A stretch of 64,000 nt of DNA from Acidobacteriota bacterium. GTDB taxonomy: Bacteria > Acidobacteriota > Blastocatellia > Pyrinomonadales > Pyrinomonadaceae. This document shows positions 44,328 to 53,133 of this stretch, one piece after another. The first letter of the stretch is position 1; the number at the start of each line of letters is the position of its first letter. Location of the stretch: contig JAHBSM010000001.1 in assembly GCA_019639115.1 (NCBI GenBank), positions 124,001-188,000 on the forward strand, given 5' to 3'. Under the pieces are notes generated by a model that saw only the letters and a program-made list of their open reading frames with translations, did not search any database and was not told the origin of the DNA. The position numbers and the translations under genes were made by a program.

Positions 44328-44825
44328 ATGGCTGAACGGAAAACTCCGCTGGTCGCGATAATAATGGGCAGCAAGTCGGATTGGCCGACGATGGAGCATG
44401 CGGCCGCGGTGCTTGAGGAGTTCGCGGTACCCTACGAGAAAAAGATCGTTTCTGCGCACCGGACACCGGACCTGCTCTTTGAATTCGCTAAATCAGCCGA
44501 AGAGCGCGGAGTCGAGGTCATAATCGCAGGAGCCGGCGGTGCAGCACATTTGCCGGGAATGTGTGCTTCGCAGACGACGCTACCCGTACTCGGCGTGCCC
44601 GTCGAGAGCAAGGCCCTGAAAGGACTCGATTCCCTCCTGTCGATCGCACAGATGCCTGCGGGTGTGCCCGTTGGCACGCTTGCGATCGGCCGCGCAGGAG
44701 CAACAAATGCCGCTTTGCTGGCTGTTGCCATTCTGGCGAATTCGAGGCCCGCACTCCGTACCAGACTCAAGGCCTTTCGAACCCGGCAGACACGCCGCGT
44801 TCTCCGCGACAAATTGCCGAAATGA
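44328..44825 (+). CDS. purE: N5-carboxyaminoimidazole ribonucleotide mutase
   Basis: 165 aa. The sixth step of purine synthesis in the class I route: converts N5-CAIR to CAIR. Visible motifs: [43 protein letters not shown] and [18 protein letters not shown], all near-canonical. It works with PurK, which lies 541 bases downstream beyond a small zinc-ribbon gene. Confidence 0.96.
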   Translation: MAERKTPLVAIIMGSKSDWPTMEHAAAVLEEFAVPYEKKIVSAHRTPDLLFEFAKSAEERGVEVIIAGAGGAAHLPGMCASQTTLPVLGVPVESKALKGLDSLLSIAQMPAGVPVGTLAIGRAGATNAALLAVAILANSRPALRTRLKAFRTRQTRRVLRDKLPK

Positions 44826-44841
44826 GCCGTGTTAAAAGTTG

Positions 44842-44871
44842 TTGACACTCGATTCGGCAATAGGTTCTAAT
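44842..44871 (+). promoter_or_regulatory. Candidate sigma-70-type promoter
   Basis: TTGACA (44842-44847), 18-base spacer, TCTAAT (44866-44871). It lies 47 bases before the ATG at 44918 and argues against the TTG at 44876 as a start, as that would fall at the transcription start. Confidence 0.65.
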
Positions 44872-44917
44872 CTAGTTGGCGCGCCTCCCCGCACACCAGA
44901 TCGCGCCATACACGCCT

Positions 44918-45295
44918 ATGAGAGCGTACAAATGCAGCAATTGCGGGCTTGTAGATCGTCCGACCGAGACCTTCTGCCGCCGCTGCGGCCATTCGCAGGA
45001 ATTTGGCCCGCCCGAACCTAAACGCCGCCGTGAGAGGCCGGTGATCTCGATCTACCGCATTAGTCTAGTAGCCGCAATAGCGGCGGGCGTTTACTATTTC
45101 ACGAGTGCTCACGACGGCAACACCGATGCAGCCTACCATGACGCCGTACATCAACCTCCGACGCCCGCGTTCCGATCGGCGGTCGAGCCGCAGCCTGCCG
45201 GCAACTTCAAAACCGCCGTCGAGCGGAGCCAGAGTATAACGGCCGCCAACCAGCGTCAGGCCGAAATGGACAAGATGATGGCTCAGCCAAAATAA
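44918..45295 (+). CDS. Zinc-ribbon membrane protein
   Basis: 125 aa from ATG 44918. The N-terminus is a zinc ribbon: CSNCG (Cys-x-x-Cys) and FCRRCGHSQEFG. A basic stretch precedes one TM segment (about residues 46-62) and a hydrophilic, probably extracytoplasmic tail. Zinc ribbons with one TM helix are common in bacteria; no function is assigned. It has its own candidate promoter and separates purE from purK. Confidence 0.7.
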   Translation: MRAYKCSNCGLVDRPTETFCRRCGHSQEFGPPEPKRRRERPVISIYRISLVAAIAAGVYYFTSAHDGNTDAAYHDAVHQPPTPAFRSAVEPQPAGNFKTAVERSQSITAANQRQAEMDKMMAQPK

Positions 45296-45365
45296 GCATA
45301 ACGATCCCCAAAGTTCCGTTCACACGAGATTTAGGCTAAGCTGTCGTTTTCGCTTACCATAGCTT

Positions 45366-46508
45366 GTGCCCAGGACAGTACTTCCAGGATCGACCGTCGG
45401 CGTTTTCGGCAGCGGCCAACTCGGCCGAATGTTCGCCATCGAAGCGCGAAAGATGGGCTATCGGGTCCACACCTATTCACCGGACGCCGATACACCGACG
45501 GGACAAGTCGCCGATATCGAGACGTCGGCAGCCTACGACGATCTGGATCGTGTCCGCGAGTTCGCTCGTTCGGTTGACGTTATCACGTTCGAGTTCGAGA
45601 ATGTCCCGTCGGCTTGTGTAAAAGCTGCGGCCGAGCTTGTGAACGTCTTCCCGGACGGTGATATTTTGCACACAACTCAGGATCGTCTGCGCGAAAAGAC
45701 TTTCCTGTCAGCGAATGGTTTTCCTGTCGTGCCTTTTCGGCATGTGACGACGATCGATGAATTGGATACGGCCGTCGCGGCAATCGGATTACCGGCGGTA
45801 CTAAAGACCGCGGGTTTCGGCTACGACGGTAAGGGCCAATCGAAATTGCACGGCCAAGCCGACCTAGAGCCGGCTTTCGCTGCATTAGAAGGTCGTGATG
45901 CGATACTCGAGGGATTCATAGATTTTGCATTGGAGGTCTCGGTGGTTTGCGTACGCGGACAAGATGGCTCGTTCGCTGACTATGGCGTGATCGAGAACCA
46001 GCACGCCAACCACATCCTCGACCTGTCGCTTGCCCCGGCCCGTATCGCGACCCGGCTCGCGGACGAAGCGGTCGAGGTCGCTCGGTCGCTCGCAGAGGTC
46101 TTCGGATATGTCGGCACGATGTGTGTCGAATTTTTTGTCACCAGCGACGAGCGTTTGCTGATCAATGAGATCGCGCCTCGGCCGCACAACTCAGGTCATC
46201 TGACATTCGGCCCGTGCATCTCGTCCCAGTTCGAGCAGCAGCTCAGGGCGGTTTGCGGGCTGCCGCTCGGTTCCACCGAGTTTGTCGCTCCGGCCGCTAT
46301 GGCCAATCTGATTGGCGATGTCTGGAACGGCGGCGAGCCCGACTGGGCAGCGGCCGTTTCAGATCCGATGGTCAAACTTCATCTTTACGGCAAATCGGAA
46401 CCTCGGCCCGGCCGAAAGATGGGCCACCTGACGGCAACCGGCAATACCGCTGACGAAGCGGCGGAGCGCGTCGCGTCGGCTCGCTTGCGTCTGCAGAAAA
46501 GCTATTGA
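45366..46508 (+). CDS. purK: N5-carboxyaminoimidazole ribonucleotide synthase
   Basis: 380 aa, starting at GTG. ATP-grasp enzyme that makes N5-CAIR from AIR, bicarbonate and ATP. Visible motifs: the N-terminal GVFGSGQLGRMFAIEA, TFEFENVP, LKTAGFGYDGKGQ in the ATP-grasp domain and NEIAPRPHNSGHLT. It pairs with PurE. With purM and purN elsewhere in the window, this gives four purine genes. Confidence 0.95.
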   Translation: MPRTVLPGSTVGVFGSGQLGRMFAIEARKMGYRVHTYSPDADTPTGQVADIETSAAYDDLDRVREFARSVDVITFEFENVPSACVKAAAELVNVFPDGDILHTTQDRLREKTFLSANGFPVVPFRHVTTIDELDTAVAAIGLPAVLKTAGFGYDGKGQSKLHGQADLEPAFAALEGRDAILEGFIDFALEVSVVCVRGQDGSFADYGVIENQHANHILDLSLAPARIATRLADEAVEVARSLAEVFGYVGTMCVEFFVTSDERLLINEIAPRPHNSGHLTFGPCISSQFEQQLRAVCGLPLGSTEFVAPAAMANLIGDVWNGGEPDWAAAVSDPMVKLHLYGKSEPRPGRKMGHLTATGNTADEAAERVASARLRLQKSY

Positions 46509-46543
46509 CCGCGTCGGCAGCGTGTGTCAAGATTCAGAAAATA

Positions 46544-46597
46544 AAGGGAAATGGGGTCTTCCCGCACAACAACCGCTCTTAGAGCTGATGACTCCTG
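46544..46597 (+). promoter_or_regulatory. Fluoride riboswitch (crcB motif)
   Basis: In the 105-base leader before crcB. The sequence starts AAGGGAAATGGGGTCTTCCC, pairs into the first stem, then has AACCGCTCTTAGAGCTGATG and ACTCCT. The crcB motif features (GG-AAUGG, UUCCC, AACCGC and CUGAUGACUCCU) are all in order. The downstream gene is the fluoride channel. Fluoride binding is expected to turn on crcB. Confidence 0.9.
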
Positions 46598-46613
46598 TTC
46601 TGATTGAGATAAT

Positions 46614-46991
46614 ATGGACAGGAGCGTAATATTTGTCGGCTTGGGAGGCCTGATCGGCAGCATCGCCCGCTATCTGGTGGCGATCGGTCTCTCAGCCTAC
46701 GCTACGTCGGCATTTCCATTCGCAACGCTTCTGGTCAATATACTTGGCTGCTTTGTCATCGGCCTTGTATTCGGTCTCATAGATCGCGGCAGCACGCTGT
46801 CACCGGAGTGGCGGCTATTCCTTACAACTGGGTTCTGCGGCGGTTTCACGACGTTCTCTACATTCTCATACGAGAGTCTCCGGCTAATGCAGGACGGCGA
46901 GTATCTCTATCTATTCGTGTACGTGGCGGCAAGCCTCGTAGCCGGTTTTGCAGCTACGTTCGGAGCCATTGCTTTGGTGAGGTCAATATGA
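46614..46991 (+). CDS. crcB: Fluoride efflux channel (CrcB/Fluc)
   Basis: 125 aa with four TM segments. The family motifs are visible: GGLIGSIARYLV (N-terminal), NILGCFVIGLVFG and TTGFCGGFTTFSTFSYES. The GGFTTFST stretch carries the Phe box lining the pore. The channel dimerises and removes fluoride. A fluoride riboswitch is directly upstream, and its stop overlaps the DUF190 gene by four bases (ATGA). Confidence 0.96.
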   Translation: MDRSVIFVGLGGLIGSIARYLVAIGLSAYATSAFPFATLLVNILGCFVIGLVFGLIDRGSTLSPEWRLFLTTGFCGGFTTFSTFSYESLRLMQDGEYLYLFVYVAASLVAGFAATFGAIALVRSI

Positions 46992-47344
46992 ATGTGGAAC
47001 TAGATCGCGAATCAAAGCTTCTCAGGATATTCATAGGCGAATCTGATAAGTACGACGGCCAACCTTTGTACGAAGCGATCGTATTCGCTGCAAAAAAGGC
47101 CGGGATCGCAGGCGCTACCGTCCTCCGCGGCGTGATGTCTTACGGCGCAAACAGCCGCATTCACACGGCGAAACTTCTCGACCTGTCGGCAGATCTGCCG
47201 ATAGTTGTGGAGATGGTCGATCACCATGATCGCATCGACGATTTCCTGACCACTTTGCGCGAGATGATCGAGTCCTCTGGGAGCGGCGCGCTGGTAACGC
47301 TAGAAAGGATCGAAGTACTGCATTACGGAGCCCGAAAAGGTTAG
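46988..47344 (+). CDS. DUF190 family protein
   Basis: 118 aa. Recognisable by LLRIFIGESDKYDGQPLYEAIVFAAKKAGIAGATVLRG and GANSRIHTAKLLDLSADLPIVVEMVD. This ferredoxin-fold family resembles PII signal proteins and is commonly encoded next to crcB. The overlap with crcB implies coupled expression under the fluoride riboswitch, and a regulatory role in fluoride resistance is inferred from this association. Confidence 0.92.
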   Translation: MNVELDRESKLLRIFIGESDKYDGQPLYEAIVFAAKKAGIAGATVLRGVMSYGANSRIHTAKLLDLSADLPIVVEMVDHHDRIDDFLTTLREMIESSGSGALVTLERIEVLHYGARKG

Positions 47345-47391
47345 CGGCGGCGTGCGTTGCGGCAACTGATCGCGAACGCTAGACTGCCAAC

Positions 47392-47877
47392 ATGGCAGAA
47401 AGCATTTCGTTCACGGCAGGATCATCGCGCGAACAGCTCTACGCTGAGATCACACCTCAGATCGAAGCACTTATCTCCGATGAGGCCGACCTGATCGCCA
47501 ACCTCGCAAACATATCGGCTGTACTCCGAGAGGCATTCGGATTCCTTTGGGTCGGGTTCTACCTCGTTCGCGATGATGAACTGGTACTTGGGCCGTTTCA
47601 GGGACCGGTCGCCTGCACTCGCATAGCCAAAGGAAAAGGTGTCTGCGGACACGCATGGTCTACGGCCACCACCGTGATCGTGCCCGATGTCGATGCATTC
47701 CCGGGCCATATCGCCTGCAGCTCGGCGTCGCGATCCGAGATCGTTGTCCCGATCATCCGGCGGGGCGAAGTGGTCGGCGTACTGGACGTGGACAGCGATA
47801 AGCTCAACGACCTGACAGCGATCGACGCCGCAGGACTGGAAAAGATCGTCGGGCTGATAGAGATCGATAGTATTTGA
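47392..47877 (+). CDS. Free methionine-(R)-sulfoxide reductase (GAF domain)
   Basis: 161 aa single GAF-domain protein. The fRMsr cysteine pattern is present: CTRIAKGKGVCGHAW and HIACSSASRSEIVVPI, with the surrounding WVGFYLV. It reduces free Met-R-sulfoxide, part of oxidative repair. A nearby PerR-like regulator is about 10 kb away; no link is implied. Confidence 0.92.
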   Translation: MAESISFTAGSSREQLYAEITPQIEALISDEADLIANLANISAVLREAFGFLWVGFYLVRDDELVLGPFQGPVACTRIAKGKGVCGHAWSTATTVIVPDVDAFPGHIACSSASRSEIVVPIIRRGEVVGVLDVDSDKLNDLTAIDAAGLEKIVGLIEIDSI

Positions 47878-47994
47878 CGCCGTTCGAACGCTAGCGGAAC
47901 CTTAGCCGTCAGTATAGTCCAACCGCTGATATTCCTGTAAAATTCTCATTCCGGATAGGCGGCTCGGGCCTGCCGATGCCGCGTTCCGAACCTT

Positions 47995-49032
47995 ATGTCC
48001 AATATCGAATATCCGCTGTGGGTCTGGGCATTATTCTTTGCGGTGGTCCTATCGGCGCTCTTTTTAGATCTATTTGTCGTCAATCGACGATCACACGCTC
48101 CTACTCGACGCGAGACTTTCATCTGGAGCATCGTCTGGGTCTCGCTGGCGCTTGCGTTCAACGCATTCGTGTTATGGCAATTCGGCACGGGGCCGGCAAA
48201 GTTGTTTCTCACCGGCTATCTAATTGAGCTGTCACTTTCGGTCGATAACCTTTTCGTCTTTCTGCTGATCTTCACATTCTTTAAGGTACCGAAAAAGTAT
48301 CAGCATCGCGTATTGTTCTGGGGCATCATCGGAGCCCTCGTGATGCGCATGGTGATGATCTTCGCCGGCGCTGAACTGGTCGAGCGATTCCATTGGATCA
48401 TCTACATTTTCGGCGGGTTCCTTGTATATACGGGACTCAATATGTTTCGCGATACTGACGATAATTTTGAACCGCACGAGAGCGCGATCGTCCGGCTTGC
48501 GACGCGTTATGTGCGTATCTCGAAACATTACGACGGCGAGCGATTCTTCGTGGTCAAAGATGGCGTCCGGACCGGCACACTGCTTCTGCTGGTCCTGATC
48601 ACGGTCGAGTTCACGGATCTGGTATTCGCGGTCGATTCGATACCCGCGATATTCGGGATCACGACCGATCGATTCATCATATATACGTCGAATATCTTTG
48701 CGATATTGGGCCTCCGCACGTTCTTTTTCCTGCTTGCCGAGATGGCCGAGACCTTTCATCTTCTTAAATACGGGCTCGCATTTGTGTTAACTTTCATAGG
48801 GATAAAGATGCTGCTCCCGCTTCTTGCCGGCCTGCTGCTCGCAAGCGACGCGTTGGGCGGAGCCGCTGCGGATCTGCTCCGCAGGTATTTGGCTCACGAA
48901 TTTGAACAAGAGGTCATAAATATCTCGCTTGCCACGGTCGCAGGTGCGATAATCATTTCGATAATCCTGTCGCTCCTGATCACTCGGCGGCAGGAAAGCG
49001 AAGAGGAGGACATCGAAGGACCAGCGGATTGA
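47995..49032 (+). CDS. TerC family membrane protein
   Basis: 345 aa with about eight to nine TM segments. The family core is present: ELSLSVDNLFVFLLIFTFF and VEFTDLVFAVDSIPAIFGIT, with conserved acidic residues in the membrane. TerC proteins take part in metal (manganese) export or tellurite resistance; specificity is unknown here. No yybP-ykoY-type leader was seen in the 117-base upstream gap. Confidence 0.92.
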   Translation: MSNIEYPLWVWALFFAVVLSALFLDLFVVNRRSHAPTRRETFIWSIVWVSLALAFNAFVLWQFGTGPAKLFLTGYLIELSLSVDNLFVFLLIFTFFKVPKKYQHRVLFWGIIGALVMRMVMIFAGAELVERFHWIIYIFGGFLVYTGLNMFRDTDDNFEPHESAIVRLATRYVRISKHYDGERFFVVKDGVRTGTLLLLVLITVEFTDLVFAVDSIPAIFGITTDRFIIYTSNIFAILGLRTFFFLLAEMAETFHLLKYGLAFVLTFIGIKMLLPLLAGLLLASDALGGAAADLLRRYLAHEFEQEVINISLATVAGAIIISIILSLLITRRQESEEEDIEGPAD

Positions 49033-50264
49033 TGGAGGGGCGTTATAAAAAGTTCTATCTGGAATGGTGGAACATCCGGCAGAGTACGATCATCGTTGTG
49101 GTCGGACTCGTTCTGTTTGGAGTCATTGTGGCGGGCGGGTCGTGGTTCGCCTCGCGCAACAATTGGTTCGCTCCGCAGGATCTACAGGACGCACCTAAAG
49201 ACTCGGCCCGCATCATCTCATTTGAGGGCGAGGTCCGTATCACTCGAGCAGCTACTCGCGAGACCATTCTCGTCACTCGCGAGACATATGTTGCTGCGGG
49301 CGACACGGTCCAGACGCAGGCTGACGGCCGGGCCATAATCCAGATGATCGATGGGTCGGTCTATTCCGTCAGGCCGAACAGCACGGTCGTAGTCCGCGAT
49401 ACCACCTCGCTATTCGGCGGCAAGAATGTCCGCGTACGACTCAACGACGGCCAGCTTCTCGTCAGGACCGACGATCAGCCCGATAATGTTCGCAATATAG
49501 TCGAACTTGCCGAAACGGAGAATCGCCTGGGGCCGAAGACAGACGCCAGTTTTAACACGGAAGGAGGCACCGGCGGCGAGATACGCGTAAGCCGCGGCGG
49601 CGTCGAGACGACACTCGGAGGTGAGACCTCAAAGATAAATGCGAACGAGTTCGCCGCCGTCCGGGGCGAGAGCCTAGCCGCTCGTGAAAAGCTGCTAGCG
49701 CCGCCGAACGCGGTGGCCCCGGCCAATTCGGCGCAGATCGTAGATAATGGCGGCGGCGTCAATGTAGGATTCGCGTGGCAGGACCCGGAACCCTCGGTCG
49801 GACAGTCCTATTACATCCAGGTCGCACGCTCGCCGTATTTCTCGTCGGATTCGATCCTCGTTGACCGAGGTTCGCTCGCGGCCCGCGAGTTCAAACTGGC
49901 GGGCGTGTCACCGGGTACGTATTATTGGCGTATTCGTTCAACTTCCAAGACCGGACAGACCACTAATTGGAGCGAGGCCGCGCGATTCACGGTCGTTAAG
50001 CGGGAGAATTCGATCCAGATAGAAGCAACTGACTGGAAGGTCGAGAACATCGGTGGCAGCGTACATATAATCAGCGGACGGACCATGGCCGGAATGGCAG
50101 TTAGAAGCCAGGGCCGCGAGGCATTTGCCGGCGCAGACGGCTCGTTCAAGCTGCAGATCTCGTCACCTTCGACCGAGGCTTCTGTAGAGATATCCGATGA
50201 CCGTGGCAACCGAAGCGGATTCGTCATCTCGCTTCGTTCGTCCAAAGTGCTCCGACGGTACTAG
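49032..50264 (+). CDS. FecR-domain membrane protein
   Basis: 410 aa from ATG 49032, overlapping the terC stop by one base (TGATG). An N-terminal TM anchor (about 20-40) precedes a FecR domain at about 55-160 (RIISFEGEVRIT, ADGRAIIQMIDGSVYSVRPNSTVVV). A region with fibronectin type III-like features follows (ARFTVVKREN) and an extra beta segment at the C-terminus. FecR domains sense or bind at the periplasmic face; there is no ECF sigma gene nearby. Confidence 0.85.
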   Translation: MEGRYKKFYLEWWNIRQSTIIVVVGLVLFGVIVAGGSWFASRNNWFAPQDLQDAPKDSARIISFEGEVRITRAATRETILVTRETYVAAGDTVQTQADGRAIIQMIDGSVYSVRPNSTVVVRDTTSLFGGKNVRVRLNDGQLLVRTDDQPDNVRNIVELAETENRLGPKTDASFNTEGGTGGEIRVSRGGVETTLGGETSKINANEFAAVRGESLAAREKLLAPPNAVAPANSAQIVDNGGGVNVGFAWQDPEPSVGQSYYIQVARSPYFSSDSILVDRGSLAAREFKLAGVSPGTYYWRIRSTSKTGQTTNWSEAARFTVVKRENSIQIEATDWKVENIGGSVHIISGRTMAGMAVRSQGREAFAGADGSFKLQISSPSTEASVEISDDRGNRSGFVISLRSSKVLRRY

Positions 50265-50276
50265 GCATTTTCCTCA

Positions 50277-51230
50277 ATGGGCCACGAACACAGCCATTCA
50301 GGTGCCTCAATGCCGACCAGCCGAGGCCGGAGGCTGAAATTTGCATTAGCCCTGACGGTCGTCTATATGGCGGCCGAGGCTATCGGCGGCTGGTACACCA
50401 ATTCGCTCGCACTTATCGCCGACGCGGGCCATATGTTCACGGACGCGGCGGCGCTCACGCTGACGCTGGTCTCTTTCTGGTTCGCCAGGCGGCCGGCCAC
50501 GCCGCGAAAGACCTATGGATTCTATCGGGCCGAGATCCTTGCGGCATTTGTGAATGGAGTCGCTCTCGTGCTTCTTTCCCTGCTTGTCATCTACGAAGCG
50601 ATGCTCAGATGGAGCGATCCGCCCGAGGTGCTAGGAGGTGAGATGTCGATCATCGCCGCAGGTGGTCTCGTCGTAAATCTCATCGTGCTATGGATACTCC
50701 ACGGTGACCATTCGCATGACTTGAACATGCGCGGGGCGTGGCTCCACGTAGCGGGCGACCTGCTAGGGTCGATTGCCGCGTTGGCCGCAGGTGGTGCGAT
50801 CCTGTTGTTTGGTGCCGCGTGGGCCGATCCCGTGTCTTCTATAGTCATCAGCCTGATCATCATGGTCGGGGCCTGGCGTCTCGTATCTGAGTCAGTAAAT
50901 ATCCTACTTGAGGGCACGCCGCTTCACATCGATCTAGCGGCAGTAGAACGCTCGATACTCTCTCAGGAAGGTGTGACCGGGCTTCACGATCTACATGTTT
51001 GGACGATCTCGTCGGGTCTCGATGCTCTGTCCGTGCATATCAATCACGAGCCTAAGTTACATCATTCGGAACTGCTCTCGGCCGTCAGGAAACGGCTCCA
51101 CGACGAATTTGGTATCGATCATCTGACGATACAGATCGAGACGGCCGAGCGCGAAGCAGAGGCCGTCTATATCTGCGAAACCGGCACCCGCTGTTTCGAG
51201 CCGGTAACACCGGCCGAGCGGGCGTTATGA
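50277..51230 (+). CDS. CDF family cation efflux protein
   Basis: 317 aa. Six TM segments and the divalent-metal sites: ALIADAGHMFTDAAALTL (HxxxD in TM2) and HVAGDLLGSIAALAAG (HxxxD in TM5). The N-terminus is His-rich (MGHEHSHSG). The C-terminal cytoplasmic ferredoxin-like domain is present (VHINHEPKLHHSELLSAVRKRL). It probably exports Zn2+ or Co2+. It starts 12 bases after the FecR gene and may be in the same operon. Confidence 0.94.
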   Translation: MGHEHSHSGASMPTSRGRRLKFALALTVVYMAAEAIGGWYTNSLALIADAGHMFTDAAALTLTLVSFWFARRPATPRKTYGFYRAEILAAFVNGVALVLLSLLVIYEAMLRWSDPPEVLGGEMSIIAAGGLVVNLIVLWILHGDHSHDLNMRGAWLHVAGDLLGSIAALAAGGAILLFGAAWADPVSSIVISLIIMVGAWRLVSESVNILLEGTPLHIDLAAVERSILSQEGVTGLHDLHVWTISSGLDALSVHINHEPKLHHSELLSAVRKRLHDEFGIDHLTIQIETAEREAEAVYICETGTRCFEPVTPAERAL

Positions 51231-51240
51231 TCATCCCGTT

Positions 51241-52488
51241 ATGTCTGGTCTGACGCTTAGATACGGTTCGCGCTCGTTCGAGATCGATATCGGCGATCCT
51301 GCTTCGATACTTGGGCCGCCGCCCGCTGGCCCTGAGCTTAGCGACATCGAGATCGGCCGCAAACTCGAAGCGCCGGTGGGTGCGCCGCCTATCGAAGAGA
51401 CGGTATCAGCCGGCGACAGCTTGCTGCTGGTCGTGCCCGACGCGACCCGCAACGCCGGCTCCGGCAGGATCGTCGATCTGCTTGTACGCCGGTCGATAGC
51501 TGCCGGCGTGCGTCCCTTTGATATCAGGGTCATCTTCGCCACGGGAATACACCGGCGGGTCACTCCAACCGAACGAAACGAAATACTCACTCCTTTCATC
51601 ACGCAGCGGATCAAATGCCTCGATCACGAAGCTCGGGACCTGGCAGGTTTGGTCAGGTGCGGCGAAACGAAGAATGGCATTCCGGTATTGCTGAATCAGG
51701 CACTGTTCGCCCACGACCACGTGATCGCGATCGGCGGCATTTCGTTCCATTACTTCGCAGGATTTACGGGCGGACGTAAGCTGATCTGTCCAGGGCTCGC
51801 CGGTTCGCGAACTATCGCTGAGACGCACAAACTCGCGTTCGATCCACATGCCAGGGACCGAGCCGTGGGCGTCGGTCCTGGGATCCTGGACGGCAACCCT
51901 GTAAATGATGCGTTCATTGAGGCAGCGGGCTTTAGGCCGCCGACGCTCCTGCTTACAAGCCTTACGAATGAAAGAGGCGGCATCACTGATCTTTATGCAG
52001 GCGACTGGCTGTCGTCGCACAGGTCGGCCGCGACGGAATTCGCCCGGAACAACACGATAAACATAGAACGGAAACGGCCGGTCGTGATCGGTTCCTGCGG
52101 CGGATCGCCGTACGATGTCAATCTCATACAGGCTCATAAATCGCTCGACGTGATCTCTAAAGCATGCACAGACGGCGGGACGATCGTCCTTGTTGCCGAG
52201 TGTGGCGATGGCCTGGGCAGGTCCGACTTGATGAAATGGTTCGATCTAGGGACAAGCGAAGCAATTGCCGAAGAGCTTTGCCAACGCTATCAGGTCAACG
52301 GCCAAACGGCCTGGAATCTGCGACGGATCAGCGAGCGGTTCGATGTCCGCATAATGACATCGCTTCCAGACGAGATCGTCGTCGCACTCGGTGCGCGGCC
52401 GATCGGCCGGCTTGAGATCGAAGAACTATCGCGAAGCGAGTGCTTTGCGGTGCCTGCGGCTGCGGGAATAATGATCCAGAAAAATTGA
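51241..52488 (+). CDS. LarA-like nickel-dependent racemase family protein (DUF2088)
   Basis: 415 aa. It has the LarA N-terminal domain (PF09861): LLVVPDATRN (about residues 61-70), IFATGIHRRVTPTE (about 99-112) and HYFAGFTGGRKLICPGLAG (about 170-188). This keeps the His and Lys expected for the NPN nickel-pincer cofactor. LarA needs LarB, LarC and LarE for its cofactor; none is in this window, so they must be elsewhere or the substrate and cofactor use differ. It is 10 bases from the CDF gene. Confidence 0.85.
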   Translation: MSGLTLRYGSRSFEIDIGDPASILGPPPAGPELSDIEIGRKLEAPVGAPPIEETVSAGDSLLLVVPDATRNAGSGRIVDLLVRRSIAAGVRPFDIRVIFATGIHRRVTPTERNEILTPFITQRIKCLDHEARDLAGLVRCGETKNGIPVLLNQALFAHDHVIAIGGISFHYFAGFTGGRKLICPGLAGSRTIAETHKLAFDPHARDRAVGVGPGILDGNPVNDAFIEAAGFRPPTLLLTSLTNERGGITDLYAGDWLSSHRSAATEFARNNTINIERKRPVVIGSCGGSPYDVNLIQAHKSLDVISKACTDGGTIVLVAECGDGLGRSDLMKWFDLGTSEAIAEELCQRYQVNGQTAWNLRRISERFDVRIMTSLPDEIVVALGARPIGRLEIEELSRSECFAVPAAAGIMIQKN

Positions 52489-52489
52489 A

Positions 52490-52513
52490 CGGCCCTACCG
52501 ATGGGAAGGGCCG
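52490..52513 (+). terminator. Hairpin after the LarA-like gene
   Basis: Stem CGGCCCT (52490-52496) / AGGGCCG (52507-52513) with a 10-base loop, between the convergent stops at 52488 and 52537. No T-run. Confidence 0.5.
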
Positions 52514-52536
52514 ATATGCGGGATCGATCCGGATGA

Positions 52537-53085
52537 CTACGCTTTGGGTACGGCTAGATTGAAGGTCCTGGCGATCGAATCCGTTTGGCTCAGGATACGG
52601 CGCAGGTTATCCTTTCGGCCGGTGAAACGCAGGACATAAACGGTCGTGTCTCCGGCCCGGAGATAATAGAATCGGCCGGCCATTGGCCTTCCTGCCCGGA
52701 CAAACTCGTAGTTGTACACGACGCCCCGGAGCTTACCGGTGATATTCTCTTCTTTACCCGCAACGAAGCCCAAAGCGAACTGTAGCTTCTGCTCTTCCTG
52801 ACTGATCAGATCGCTGAGCAGATCGGTGCTTTTGACCTGGATCCGTCGGATCTCGAGATGTCCCTCGACACGATCGCCGTAAACATATTCCACGCTCGGG
52901 TCGGCCGCGGTCGGCTTTACTATCATCTTCCAGGTCGTATTTGGAAGTATGAACGTGAAATCGACGTTGGGGTCCGTAAAAACGACCTCAGGGCCCGAAT
53001 CTTGGCCCGATGTAAACGACGCCAGGGCCGCCAATGTTACAACAGGCAGCAAATGCCGAAGAAAAGGTCTAAATACATCTCTCAT
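52537..53085 (-). CDS. Exported hypothetical protein
   Basis: 182 aa with an N-terminal signal segment (about residues 9-27, ending FTSGQ). The rest is a single alpha/beta domain with a FILPNTTWKMIV start and a C-terminal YYLRAGDTTVYVLRFTGRKDNLRRI. The pattern resembles small periplasmic proteins that detect or bind lipids, but the family is not recognised. Confidence 0.7.
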   Translation of the reverse strand: MRDVFRPFLRHLLPVVTLAALASFTSGQDSGPEVVFTDPNVDFTFILPNTTWKMIVKPTAADPSVEYVYGDRVEGHLEIRRIQVKSTDLLSDLISQEEQKLQFALGFVAGKEENITGKLRGVVYNYEFVRAGRPMAGRFYYLRAGDTTVYVLRFTGRKDNLRRILSQTDSIARTFNLAVPKA

Positions 53086-53133
53086 AGCCAGCTATTTGGA
53101 ATTCTAATAGATATTTCGCGATGTCACGAATGT

